Below are positions 22,452 to 34,922 of a stretch of DNA of 64,000 nucleotides, piece by piece. A program made the position numbers and the translations under genes. The stretch spans positions 1 through 64,000 of the forward strand of contig JAULBX010003888.1 in assembly GCA_032358255.1 (NCBI GenBank), read 5' to 3'. Under the pieces are notes generated by a model. That model was not told where the DNA came from and did no database searches. It saw only the letters and a program-made list of their open reading frames with translations. This stretch comes from Heterotrichella gracilis. Its lineage: Eukaryota; Sar; Xanthophyceae; Tribonematales; Xanthonemataceae. How positions within the stretch are numbered: position 1 is the stretch's first letter; every line of letters starts with the position of its first letter.

Positions 22452-24125
22452 CTGCAGGTTGTAAAGTTTTCAAGCTTTCAGGGTCTCAGCATTTCAGGGC
22501 TGCAAAAGTGGCTCTGCGGTGAGGATCCAGGGTTTTGGTGGGGTTTTCTTCACCAGCCCCGGAGGTTGCCTGCTGCGGGCGCGCCAGAATGATCCTTTGC
22601 GAGGGTATTGGGGTGTAGGGGTTTATATGTAAATGTTTTGGGGTTTCAGTTCGAAGGGTGCGCACAGCCGTGGCCTGTGTGGCCGGCTGGCGTGTCTCAG
22701 TTGCAAGTGTGTGGTGGGGTGTGGTGGTGGGGTGTATGACTAGCAGTGCAGTTCGGTACAAGGGGCTATGGTAGTGTGAAAAAGCGTTGCATACCAGTGC
22801 AAGGTGCATTGGCGAGTGGTGAACGGTAAGTGGGTGTATTGTCGAGTTGTAGAGTATTCATGGTGCATAGTGTGGCTGGCGAGTGGTCCATATGGCGAGG
22901 GATTTATGTATGCATGCGTTGCTGAATTGGCCGGTCTTCTACGCCTGAACGTACATAGGTTACCAGACAACGCATTGCACCTGCTTGGCGCTGCAAAAGT
23001 TGTGTGCATGCACTCAATTCCAGGGCAAGGTGTAATGTGTAATGTGTGGTGGTGGGGGTGGGGGGTCAGTCAAGGCCCGTACCTGGCTTCTATTGTGGCG
23101 GCAGGTAGCCAAGGCTGGGGAAATATGAAGCCGACTAGCTGGTAGGTTGCATGGGGCAGGTCGCGGGTTCGATTGGCGGGCAGGGAACAAGCTGGGGGTC
23201 GCCCCATGGCATGCCGCCAGTACACCCATGAGTGGCATGCCTAGTAAACTGCAGCAATATGTATGCCCACGCTATTGCATTGGGTGGCGAAGACCTACGG
23301 ATGTTTGCAGGCAAGCGTGTCCCGCAGAGGTGGGGTACGTAGTTTAAACGCAGAGGTTGCCTTCGTGGCGAGACGTCCAACACATGCAAGCACCCCTTGT
23401 AGACACTGAACTACTTGCAAGAATAGATTTGCCCTATACAACGGATAGCCAAGACGACAGGTTTCCTCAACAACCCATGTGCGTTCCACACAAACTAGAG
23501 GCCAAAAACAACTTCTGTCGCACGCACTTTTGCCAGCAAAATGTATTGCCTTTTCAAAAAAGGTGGCGTCCATGTGATAGCAGTCACATGGCCTTGTTCC
23601 TGGCCTCCCATTGGCCAGAGGTGGGTCAATATGCCACGTGGCAGGATGAGAAACTCCATATCTTTTCAGCCGTGATTTCTTACCTGGCAAAAGTGATGGC
23701 ACGCATCGCTGGCCGCAAGTGGGCAAGCAGGGTTTGAAGAAACGGTGCACGTTCGTTCTGGCGGGACGCACGGAAACCGTGAAGGGTGAAGCAAAGTAGA
23801 AGCAGAGAGGATACCATGCGACGTGCTGCACTTAACAGGCAATTGCGTATGCAGACACCCTTGTTGAGCTGCTAAGACTAAGTCGTACCTCACTTGGAAG
23901 GACCCAACAGGGTTGCATAGCCTTTTGATCGTTTATCCGCCCACTGCTACCTGCATAGACGTTTGCAACGCTGTGTCTTACTGTCCAAAGGGGATTGCTG
24001 TCACACTCTATTGGCCGTTGCCCCTTGGCGGGTTGGCAGTGGCGGTGGCAGTCCGGCAGCGCCCTCGTTCGCCGTTGCCCCCGTTGGGTTGGATGGCAGC
24101 TTGAGGAAATATATAGCAGCACAAC
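22452..24125. other. Divergent intergenic region with unresolved LSMT-like first exon
   Basis: Holds the 5' ends of the minus-strand methyltransferase and the plus-strand starch synthase. A minus-strand ATG at 23009 starts MHTTFAAPSRCNALSG, which resembles a transit peptide, but available donors there do not match phase 0 of the next exon. Longer open frames at 23295-23831 (-) and 23357-23737 (+) overlap each other and match nothing I recognise. A TATATA word lies at about 24109-24114, probably too close to the ATG to be a TATA box. Confidence 0.45.
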
Positions 24126-27100
24126 ATGGCTACTCCACTCCAGTTGAGCAGCATGGCTCTTGCAGGTTCCTCTGTGGGTGGCAGGGCGGCGGTTCGATCC
24201 GGCCTTGCGCCCATTGCTAGGGCAGGGCCACGGATACACTACCTGAAAGGTGGGTGGGGCATGCATGCCACATGGGGCAGATATCTAGCTCGGCAAAATT
24301 GGCAGTACGCTGACCAATGGCTGCGCACAACGCAGGGGGCCGCGTGGGGAGATCGCTCCCGTTTGGCAGCAGCATCCCGGGAGCAAGCAGAGGCGCATTG
24401 CAGCTGGTACAGAGCGCTGATGGCAGGGGACCCCAACTGGTGCGTTTTTCGCGCTGTCAAGGGTTCGATCGAACCCAGCATGCCCGTGGTGCAGCAAGCC
24501 CTGCAAGGGCAAGCGCACATAGACACACACACGCTGCCTATCTGCAGCTGATCCAGCGCACGAGGGAAGGGTTAGTGTGCGAAAGGGATCGCTGGCGCCC
24601 ATGCAATGCAATGCCACCGAAAACAGCCCTGCATGCATAGTGGGTGCACCACCATTGCGTGGTGTGCACGGCTGGCGTATTTCCAACAACTCTACAGTTA
24701 TCAAACCTATACATATATACCCACTTCCCACCCTTATGTGTGTACGTGTGTGTGTGCAGACGCAGTTGGAGAAGGGGAATGCAGGCACAGGCGACGACGA
24801 GGCAGAGATCGCAAAGCTTAGGGACGAAAACAAGCAGCTACGGGAGGTGAGTCCACCGCAATAGGCATACCCAACACCTGCATTGTACCAGCGGCGACGC
24901 CTCAATAAAGCCATGTATACATGCACTGGGACTAGCTGGGAGAGGGGTCCCAGCTGACCAACTCTAGATCCAGGCTAGGTCATATCAGTCATCTGTCCCC
25001 CACCATTGTACACAAACCAGGTGCCGGGCCCGGCACAGCACTTCGATGGAACTGCCTGGTGCCCGCTGGTGGCGGGGTTGCAGTCTCTAGCGCTGTTGTC
25101 TGCTTGTCTATTCTCTGCTGGGGCATGGTTATTGCTGGGGTACGTTGCAATCCTTTCCACTCAGCGCCTCACAGTGCTCGGGTTTGCATTCATGGGAGGT
25201 GGGTGGCTGTTTCTCTGCTGGCGTGCGTAATTAAGTACTTTAACTTACTACTTGATCTAAGTAGTAATAATTAACTCTGCAGCTCATGTCCAAGAAGCTT
25301 GCTTCCCTCCCAGAAGACAAGAAGGCAGCTTTTCTGGAGCAGTATGGCCCACTCATGGCCATGCTGAAGAACGCCGGGGAGACCCTGCCAAAGCCCCTGG
25401 TACGTAGCATAAGCGCCCATGTGTATGCACACGAGTATGCGGGGGTGCTTGCATATGGTTTGCGCAAGAGTGCGCAAAAAGGGCTGCTTCGCTATGGTCC
25501 ACTTGCGAACCCTACTTGTGACCCTTGCCTGGCCTCGTGCCCCAAACCCTAACCCTAGACCACATACTCAACAACCCTTGCCTTGTGCCTCAAACCCTTA
25601 ACCCCATACTCAAGAACCCTTGTCTCGTGTCCCGAACCAGGCCAAGAAGGAGGCAGCGGCGCCCGCACCGCCCGCCCCCAAGAAGGAGGCCCCAGCCCCC
25701 ACAGCCAGCAGCCAAAGCAGCGCCTCTCCCTCACAGCAGGTCAGCAAAGCAAAACCCTAAACCTCATGTCGTGAACCCTAATCGGAGCCTGCGCTGCTTT
25801 CTTGCATCAGGTCAGCGGTGCTAGACCTGCAACTCCTAAACCCTAAACAGCGAGCCTGCGCCAACTCTCCCCGTGGTTAGCGAGCGCTGCACCCTGCACC
25901 ATGGTGGCCGCTTTCTACACCCTAATCAGTCTGCTTCAAACCCTAAACCTGCGATCCCCTACCAAGCAGATCAGCAATGCCCTAAAACCTGTGCTCCCCC
26001 CTGCAGAAGGCCAGCAATGCCGCCACCTCCACCTCTCACAAACAGGGCGCACCTGCGCCCCCCCCTGCCCCGTCTCCTACCTCGAGCGCTCCTGGCGCAG
26101 CCGCCAAGCCATCCCTGGTAGAGATCCCCCCGCCTGCTCAGGTGGTGGCGGCTGAGGTGGTGGAAGAGGAGGAAGAGGAGGAGGAGGAGGAAGAGGAGGA
26201 GGTGTCTAAATTTGTACTGGAGGAGGTGGGTTTTACCCTACTAGGGTCAGGGAGGCGGTGGGGGAGGAGGGAATAAATTCGTGCTTGATTTGGGGATGAA
26301 GGGCTTGGGCAATTCCGAGTGGTTTAACAGGCACAGGCGCATACTGGGGGGTTGCACCACATGACGAGGAGCAAACGCATGCAATGTTGGCATCCACGCA
26401 GTCCGCATGGCCATCACCTGCCTCTCAGTGGCAGGGCGCCGCCGAGTGTATGGTGCAGCATTAACAGGCAGCAATGCAAGGGGCCCATCGCTAGTGGGAT
26501 AGCCACCCTGAACCCCAACCTCTGAGCCCTAAATCATAAGTACAATCGTTGGTGAATGTAAGGTCCATTTCACATCCTGGACACTTTTCTCTGTCCCACA
26601 GTGGCCTGGATATGCGAAGTGGAAGGCGGAGCGCGCCGCGGCCCGCAAGGCAGTGGCCGCCATCAACCACGCCACCATCGGCAAGGGCAGGGAGGAGTGG
26701 GTGTATTTCACGGTCCCCGAGAAGCCGGTGGCTGGGGAGGATGTGGTGGTGTTCTTCAACAGGTCGAGGAGCGAGCTGCTCAGGTGCGCTTTCACACTCT
26801 CACAAGGCACACTTGAAAGCCCAAAAACTCTAGAAAAGGCACTAAGAGCAGTGGTGCTGTCAAGAGCAGCATTGGAAGCGAACCTGGGTCAAGAGAGCAC
26901 GCCACCGTTGAGAGGTTTAGGGTTGCAAGCACTCGCAGCATGGCTGGGGTTGCTGCATGCCCTCCAGAACCCTAGCTGGTGGTGCAGAATGAAAATATTT
27001 TCATTGCATGCGGCCAAATCCCAGTTTGCATGCGGCCAAATGCCAGTTTGCTCCAGAGCAGTGCAAATGGTGGCCTGGGTGGTGCAAAGATCCTAGCAGG

Positions 27101-30100
27101 CTAGAATTGGCGGTCTTGGCGCAAAAGTGCAACTGGCTGAGAAATATTTCACCCCTTTTTTGCAGGCACCGGCCCCGCATCATGGTGAATGGCAAGTTCA
27201 ACAAGTGGGAGCTGGAGGGGCCTGCCGGCGCATGGCTCACCCTGGTACCCACCGCCATACCAAAGTACGATTGAGCATGGTGGTGGTGGTGGTGGTGGGT
27301 GGTGGGTGGGTGGTGGGGGTCGTGGTGGCTGTTGTTGTGGGTGGTGGTGGGTGGTGCTGTGCTGCAGCATGGCCCCCGAAATGGTAAATGACGGGCTGCG
27401 TGGGGTAGATGCATCATCCCAGGGATGCGGACGCCGCTGGTGGAGCACACTTTCAGAGGATGCCAAGTGCGTTGGACACGCTCCAAGCCGAGACAGCTTT
27501 TGAAATTTCATTCCTTCCCCAGTATTCAAGCGCTCCGATGTGGCAAGGAACTGATAAATTATTCCAACCCTATAACCCTAAAGCCTAAGCCCTGAATGGA
27601 TGCATTTCTCTTGACCCCTGCGGTCGCTCCATCCGGAGGGGTACTTATGGCCAGACACAAACATACCCAAAAAGCTCATTTTCTTATGGTTCCCTGATCC
27701 CCGTTGCCATTCCATCCCCAGGGATGGCGGGTCGGACTGGTGGTCGGTGACAGTCCCCATTCCTGAGGAGGCCTATGACATCAACTGGACTTTCACGGAT
27801 GGGGAGGGTACTACAGATAATAACGAGGGGAAGGACTACTACCTGCCTGTGTCTGGCTACATGGATGCTGACAGGTGGCTGGAGCTGCGGGCGGAGCGAG
27901 CGGTAAGGCTTTCTGGGGTATTTAGTAGGGTTCCAAGAGTTTGCTAGATTCGCAGCTTTTAGCGGTAAGCGCGGATGCAGGGATGGTGAGGGCAAGGACT
28001 TCTGTTTAGGGTTCAGGGTTTCAAGCGCACTGCCTGCCTGTGCCGGGATATATGGATGCTGACTGGTGGGCTGTAGGGGCTGAGTATGCCAGATGTGAAC
28101 CCTAAAAACACTTGGGGTTTCCCTGCAGGCAGCTGAGTATGCCAAGCGCAAGGAGGAGGAGAGGTTGGCGGCCATCAAGCGAAAGGAGGATGAGCGCGCA
28201 CAGGCAGAGCTCAAGGTAGGGTTTTTGGAAAACCCTAAACCCTGAAATGCTGGAATAGCAGTAGGACATCAAAGAACAGTACTGTTTCTTGCAGAGGTAC
28301 TGTTCATCAGGGACCGTCTAGGGGATTGTGGCCGATGTCATTTTGGAAGTCCAGTTATCGCCTGAAGGCTTCTTAGCAGCAAGTGGACGAATGCATTGAA
28401 GGTTGTTATCTGATCATGTAGGGTGTTGATCAATATGTATTCTAATAAGATGAAACCGAAATGCATTTGTGCATACTGCAGGACATGGAGACTGCCCAGC
28501 GGCGCGTGAACGACATCAAGTCCCGCTACGATGAGCTCCAGAAGGGGGCTGTCAACTGGATGCACAAGGGCGAGGGGGAGGGTGCGGTGGTTTTCTGGCT
28601 CACAGAGCCCGAGGTAAGGGTTTAGGGTTTGGGGGTGGGGTTTAGGGTTTTGCAGTGCTACGTGTGGGGTATGGTTGCCTTGGAAGGGGGCGATGTGGTG
28701 TTCTGGCTCACACAGCCTGAGGCAGGGTTTAGGGTTTGGCGGGGAGTTGCTGCTGATTGGATGCACAAGCGGAGGGCCAATGCCATGTATGGTAACCATC
28801 ATCATCACTATGGCATCACCATCACATTTTTCAATGCTTTTGTATGTTGACCTTGAAGCAGCAAAAAAGCAGAAAATGTTAGATAAAACCCTTATGAATC
28901 ACAACACAGTTTACAGCAAAATTAAGCAGAAAATCCATGCATTTCCGCAGGTGCTTCAGCCCGGCAAGCCCTGCAAGCTGCTGTACAACAACAAGGCTGG
29001 ACCCCTGGCGTTCATCCAACCGGTGGAGGGCAAGGGGCCGCTGCTCAAGATAGGCTTTAACAACTGGCAGAACAAGCTGGTGCGCAGGTGTAGGATTTGG
29101 ATAGGGTTTTGTGGGGTTTTGTGGGTTGGGCGTTCAGCAACTGGCAGACACATGCATGCCCATAAGCAAAACTCCACATATCGTTCCCAAAATGGAGCAC
29201 GATCTCGGGGTGCAAAGGACAGCACATGCAGTCGAGAAGGAGGGACCCAGCTCGGATTGACAAACATGTCAACCCACACCCCATACCTTAAACTCTAAGT
29301 CTGAAACCCTAAACTCGTTTTTTACCCCAGGACCTGCCCATGACCCTGGTGGAGGTGCCCGAAGAGGAGGCCAACCCCGACGAGCAGTGGTGGTCGGCCG
29401 AGTTCACAGTGGCTGAGGACGCGGTGGTGATCAACTGGGTGCTGCAGTATTTTGAGCATTACGACAACAACGGCAGGGCGGACTACAAGGTGAGGGGTGG
29501 AGGTGTGTGAGGAGTGTGCTGAGGAGGGTGTTTCTGGAAGGATGCGGGTGTAAAGATCTGGGCGAGGTTTGATGATCGAGTGGTTAGCAGGCAGGTTCAT
29601 GGTGGTGGGGGATGGGGTTGTGGTCAACTGGGTGCTGCAGTTCTTTGAGCACTACGACAACAACGGCAGGGCGGACTACAAGGTAAATGCATGTATTGAG
29701 CTGTGTTTCAACGAGGGTGTTGGGTGTGTCGAAGGTATCTCGGAGATGTGGGTATTGTAAGGGGTTTGCAGGAAAACCATAAACCCTAGACCTGCAGGTT
29801 CCTGTGGCAAACCCCAAACCGCTTAACCCTAATCCCAACCTCCACGCGAATCTCCGTGCAGATCCCCGTGAGCCTGCCAGCTGGCGTGAAGGACAAGGAC
29901 GCGTGGGCAGAGAGCTTCCTGAAGGGCTACCTGGAGGAGGAGCGCACCGCGCGTGCCGCTGCCGAGGCTGCTGAGGCACTCAAGCAGGCCAAGAAGGATG
30001 CGGGGCGCAAGATTGCGAGGGTAAGGGGGGGTCTTGCACCAGGGGGGGGATTGTGGTGTTGGTGCGGTGGTGGTGGTGGTGGTGGTGGTGGTGGTGGTGG

Positions 30101-33100
30101 TGGTGGTGGTGGTGGTGGTGGTGGTGTGGTAGTGGGTGGGCACTTGGAAGGGGAGGAAACACAGGCCAAGAAGAGTGCGGGGCGAATGGTTGCGAGGGTA
30201 CTGTACGCGTTTGATTGCCGTTGGTGTTGTAGTGCTCAAGGTGTCGGCGGTCTATTTAAAGTGGGAGTGGTGGCGGTGTTGCCGGGTGGGGTGTGACCAT
30301 TTTGCCCTGCCGCCCACACACCCCCACCCCCCACCGCCCGCAGGAAAAGGCGGAGGCGGTCCGGCGCAAGCAGATGCGCCACATGCTCTTCACCACACCC
30401 GAGGACCTCAAGGCGGGCAAGGACGTGACCCTCTACTACAACCCCGCGAGCACCCCCCTTGCTGGGAGGAGCGAGGTGTGGGTGCGGGTGGGGTGGAACC
30501 GCTGGGTGCACCCCAGGATGATTGGGCCGCTCAAGATGGAGCCGCCAAGTGGCCCAGGGGCGCAGCACCACTCGGTGAGTGCCGGATGTAGGGTTGAAGG
30601 GTAGGGTTTCAGCACCGACATGGTGAGAGAGGGGGTTTGGTGTTTGGGATTAGGGTTTACGGTTGGGGTTTCAGCCACTGCTGCGCGTGGGGTGGAACCG
30701 CTGGGTGCACCCCAAGATGATTGGGCCGCTTAAGATGGAGCCGCCAAGTGGCCCGGGGGCGCAGCACCACTCGGTGAGTGTGGGGGTGTAGGGTTTGGGG
30801 TTTGGGGTTTCAGCATCACCCGGTGAAGGGCGGGAAGGGGAGGGGGGGGGAGGTTGTTTGTGTGGTGACAATGTTGCCGTGGTTGTTGGCCAGTGGCTGT
30901 TGGGGACCATTTCGGCGGGGTCCGTATGGCGATTGCCTTCCAGGAGCCAATTCGAGGCTCGTGAGAATCCATCATCATAAAATAGTTGCATTTTTATCAT
31001 AGCGTGTTATGGTTTCCAGATGTATGAATGTAAATAGGTAACATGTACTACCCCCTGTACATGCAACGCTGAGCTCGCCTCACTTTTGCTGACCGCCACA
31101 CTTCCACCCCATCCCCAGATCAAGCTTCGGATCCCCAAGGACGCCTACAAGATGGACATTGTGTTCTCAGATGTGCCAGAGGGGGAGGGCACCTACGACA
31201 ACAGGGGGGGGCTGGACTACCATCTGCCTGTCGTGGGGGGCGTGGTGCGTGTGATGCTTAGGGTTTGCATGGAGGGTTTGGGCATGGTGCTTGTGATGTG
31301 GACCCTGCTGTCTACCCATGCACCACCACGTCAGCCATGCTTTGCTTCCCGCCTCCCCACCCTTCCACACACACCATGACATCCCATCCATCCCCTCCGG
31401 ACTCCAAATCTGGTTGAGGAGCGCCTCTCCACTTGGTCTATAGGGTCCCTTTGTTGCACACACCACCCAAACTCAGCATCCCCACCACCACCCCTAGCAC
31501 ACCCCATCCCCTCACCCCCTGCCACCCCCACCCCAGGTCGAGGAGCCCCCACTTCATGTGGTGCACGTGTCGGTTGAAATGGCGCCAATCTGCAAAGTGG
31601 GGGGCCTGGGCGATGTGGTGACTGCGCTTGGGAGGGCGGTGAAGGATATGGGCAACCTGGTGGAGGTCATCCTGCCAAGGTAAACCCTAAACCCTAAAAC
31701 TCTGAACTGGTCAAAAGTACCCTGGTCGAGGTGATCCGTTTGGATGGAGTAGAGTTTGGCGAGGGTGAAGGGGGTTCTGGCAGGGTGAATTAGGGTTCAG
31801 GCAATGTGGTCACTGCACTGGGGAAGGCGGTGAAGGACTTGAGTATCTTGGCAGGAGGTCATCCTGCCAAGGTTCCTGCCAAGGTTCCTGCCAAGGTTAG
31901 CAAGGGGTTTGATTAACTCACCAGAACAAAACAGAGTTTCGACTGGGGATAATTTGCATCATCGCCACCACCTAAACCGTCAACCCTAGACCCCTGGCTT
32001 TGACCAGGGGAATTGAACCACGACTATTGTAGCCTCCCTGCTTTGACTTCACCCACCCAACCACTTATCTACCACCATTATCCACCCCTGCAGGTATGCC
32101 TTCTTCAACAACTCCCCCGTACTGGGCGCCACGCAGTACGAGACCGAGTTCGACTGGGGCGGCACCCGCATCATCGTCACCAAGTGCATGGTGGAGGGGC
32201 TGCAGTGCTTCTTCATCGAGCCAAGGAACAGCTACTTTGACACAAACAGCGTGTACGGGCGATCGGACGACGCGATTCGCTTCGACTTCTTCTGCAGCGT
32301 GAGTGGTGCCCTCACCCTACCATTGGTGCCCTAAACCCTTGTCTGCTCAAAACCCTAATAAAACCCTCCTTGAACCCTGATGAATCCCCCATTTTCCAAC
32401 CCCGCAGGCCGCCCTCGAGTTCCTACTCCAAACAACGAAACTCAGCTTGATACCCTGCGCTGCCACGAATGGTCCTCTCAGACCCTAACAAACACCCAAT
32501 CAAAATCCCTATCCCATCCACTGCAGCGCCTAAACCCTGCTCAAACACTCTTGTTCCCTTCCCCAGGCCGCCCTCGAGTTTTTGCTCCAGACGCAGCGGC
32601 AGCCAGACATCCTGCACTGCCACGACTGGTCGACCGCCTCGGTGGCATCCGCCTACTGGGACAGCTACCACAACTGGGGATTGTGGAAGCCCCGAATCGT
32701 GTTCACAATCCACAACATGAACTACGGACAGGCCAAGATTGGGGAGGCGGCCTACTACTGCCAGAGGTTCACCACTGTGTCGCCAACCTACGCCATGGAG
32801 GTGCGTGCTTTTTGCTTTCGTTGGAGGAAAAGCAAAATGAGAAGGAAGCTTAAAAGCCCCTGAACAAAAGATGGGTGAGGATGTGATTGTAACGTTACCC
32901 TATAGGGTCTTGCTGACCTATGCCATGGACATTGCGGTTGGGGTATAGGGTGGAACACAGTGAGGTTTACCAGCGTGTCACTCACGTGCCCTCCTCACAC
33001 AGCACATGCTCCTTGCACAACTACATTTATTACGCCCAGCCAATCGCAGACCATCTCCTTCACCCACCCAATCCACCCATCCCCAACCCTGCAGATCGCC

Positions 33101-34922
33101 GCGCACCCCTCCGTGAGCGGCCAGCTGCCCAAATTCATGGGGATCCGAAACGGCATCGATCCCGAGCTGTGGTCCCCAGAGGACAACCCCTTCCTCAACC
33201 TGCAGTACAACTGGGAGAACTGCGAGGAGGGCAAGCGAGCGGCCCGCGAGCAGCTGCGCAGGCGGATCAATATGACGAGCTGGGAGGACAAGCCCATTGT
33301 GGCAGTCATTTCACGGCTCACGAAGCAAAAGGGTGGGTTTTGGGGAGGGAATGGGGGATCAGTGGTGTGGTGGTGTCAGGGTTGGGTGGAGGGTTTTGCT
33401 AGGGGTTTGCGAGCAGCTGAGCAGGTGCCTCAATGTGACCTTTTGGGAGGATAAGCCTACCGTCATTTTGCGGCTCACGGAAAAGGGAATTTCTCTTTTT
33501 ACCTCTGGGTTTGTGGATGTGTGGTGGGTTACTGGGGTGCGGGTGGGCCAAGTGGAGGGTTTGCTGAGGTTTAAGTTATTCCTGGTTTTCAGAAACGCTG
33601 AAATTTTCCCTCCCATCCCAGGGGTGGAGCTCATCAAACACGGGGCCTGGCGCGCCATCGATCGGGGGGCACAATTTGTGATGCTGGGCTCGGCGCCGGA
33701 CCCCAAAATTCAGGAGGAATTCAACGAAATCGCAAATGAGCTGCAGGGCGACAACGCCAAGTTCATTTTCAACTATGACGAGCCCCTGAGCCACATGATC
33801 TACGCGGCAGCTGACATCATCCTGGTGCCGTCCATCTTTGAGCCCTGTGGGTTGACGCAGGTATGGTTGGATACCCTACGCGGGGGCGGGCTCTGGGCTG
33901 GGGCTTTGCAAGCGTGGGACCCTAAACCCTAAAGTGTGCACTCTAAACCCTTAGTGTCAGGGCTGAATGTGACTGTGATGGGCGCCATATGATCTAGGCA
34001 GCAGCAGACATCATTCTGGTGCCCTGTTCGTCTCTGAGCCATGTGGGACGGTGTGGACTATTGCATGCGTTTAACCCTAAACCCTAAGCACAGTCTCAAG
34101 GAGGTGCAATTCGGGTGGAATCCTAGCATGGTTTATACATTTGGGGCGGACGGGGTGAACCCTGCTGTGGGGAAGGGCGGAACCCTGCACCCTCTGCGGA
34201 AACGCAGCACAATGGGATGTGGCTGTACCCTCGTGGAACCCTAAAGCATGCGTAATCCTGCAGCCACCAACTGTTGCCCACCATTGCACCCACCCTCACC
34301 CCCCCACAAACCCCCCACCGCAGCTCATCTCTATGCGCTACGGCACCATCCCAGTGGTGCGCCACACCGGGGGCTTGAGGGATACTGTCTTTGATGTGGA
34401 CTATGACAAGGCGAGGGCGGCCTGGGAGATGGAGGGTTCCACTGACTGGGAGGGGGACAAGGTGGACGAGACCAACGGGTTTGCGTTTGAGGGCACGGAC
34501 GAAGGTAAGGGTCCAGGGTGAAGGGTTTAGGGTTGCAAGGGCACGGTGGGAGGTGCGCCCTTCCTCTGCATGTGGTGTGGTGGTGTGTAGCATGGATTAA
34601 AAGGTGCAGGGTTTCGTGTGTGCGGTGCGAACCACCACCCCACCTCTCTCCCATAACAACCACAGGCCATGGCGGTGCCTTGCCTAGGGGGTTCTAGTAA
34701 ACCACCCACCCACCGCCACAGCACACACACAACCAACCCACGCCCCCACCCTTCACCCCCACAGGTGGCCTCGACTTTGCCCTCAACCGGTGCCTGGATG
34801 CGTACTGGATGGACCGCAACTGGTTCAGGGGCCTGCAGGCGCGCGTCATGCGCCAGGACTGGTCGTGGAACAGGCCCGCCATCGACTACATCGAGCTCTA
34901 CTACGCAGCAATCAAGCAGTAG
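24126..34922 (+). CDS. SS3: Starch synthase III (GT5) with three CBM53-type modules
   Basis: Predicted 1183-residue plastid ADP-glucose:glucan glucosyltransferase that elongates amylopectin chains. Exons: 24126-24249, 24548-24570 (tentative), 24760-24846, 25283-25399, 25641-25739, 26007-26225, 26602-26783, 27166-27264, 27722-27902, 28129-28215, 28482-28613, 28951-29079, 29331-29489, 29862-30020, 30344-30574, 31119-31244, 31537-31679, 32094-32298, 32567-32800, 33095-33332, 33622-33860, 34324-34504, 34765-34922. Exon 1 is a Ser/Ala/Arg transit peptide. Residues ~50-225 are charged, Ala/Pro-rich and include a Glu run. Three starch-binding modules follow (~240-365, ~425-560, ~615-715), marked by NGKFNKWE, GFNNWQNK and GWNRWVHP. 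The catalytic domain from ~722 has KVGGLGDV (ADP-glucose site), HCHDWST, RNGID and EPCGLTQ. The 23-base exon 2 is inferred only because it restores phase. Confidence 0.93.
24548..24570 (+). other. Tentative 23-nt exon 2 of starch synthase III
   Basis: Exon 1 ends in phase 1 and the next clear exon (24760) begins in phase 0, so something must lie between. CTGATCCAGCGCACGAGG...AAGG, flanked by CTGCAG and GTTAGT, is 23 bases and fits exactly. Another exon or a different exon 1 donor could also solve the mismatch. Confidence 0.35.
29560..29700 (+). repeat. Echo of starch synthase exon 13 tail with intact frame
   Basis: About 29600-29682 repeats the exon 13 tail. It reads VVVNWVLQFFEHYDNN GRADYK against VVINWVLQYFEHYDNN GRADYK, followed by a GTAAAT donor-like site. 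Changes are synonymous or conservative. Confidence 0.85.
30060..30126 (+). repeat. (GGT)n microsatellite in starch synthase intron 14
   Basis: About 20 uninterrupted GGT triplets follow the exon 14 donor. Related but shorter GGT-rich tracts occur in introns at 27277-27355, 48953-49005 and 59156-59225. In the reverse frame they create spurious poly-His or poly-Pro open frames. Confidence 0.95.
30665..30780 (+). repeat. Echo of starch synthase exon 15 tail with its own acceptor and donor
   Basis: 30678-30774 copies the last ~95 bases of exon 15 (GWNRWVHPKMIGPLK...). It differs by about three substitutions and ends with the same GTGAGT donor. It is preceded by GGGGTTTCAG, so it could be spliced in as an extra exon. 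Confidence 0.85.
31800..31900 (+). repeat. Echo of starch synthase exon 17 tail
   Basis: About 31802-31872 repeats the KVGGLGDV-downstream exon tail (GGCAATGTGGTCACTGCACT, then GAGGTCATCCTGCCAAGG). It ends in a short triplication of the CCAAGGTTCCTG word. Confidence 0.75.

Noticed and set aside
23295-23831. 178-codon minus-strand open frame in the divergent intergenic region
   Set aside because: No family similarity, overlaps another frame on the opposite strand, and has no splice or phase link to the methyltransferase.
29829-30239. Poly-His and poly-Pro frames antisense to starch synthase
   Set aside because: Produced by the GGT microsatellite.
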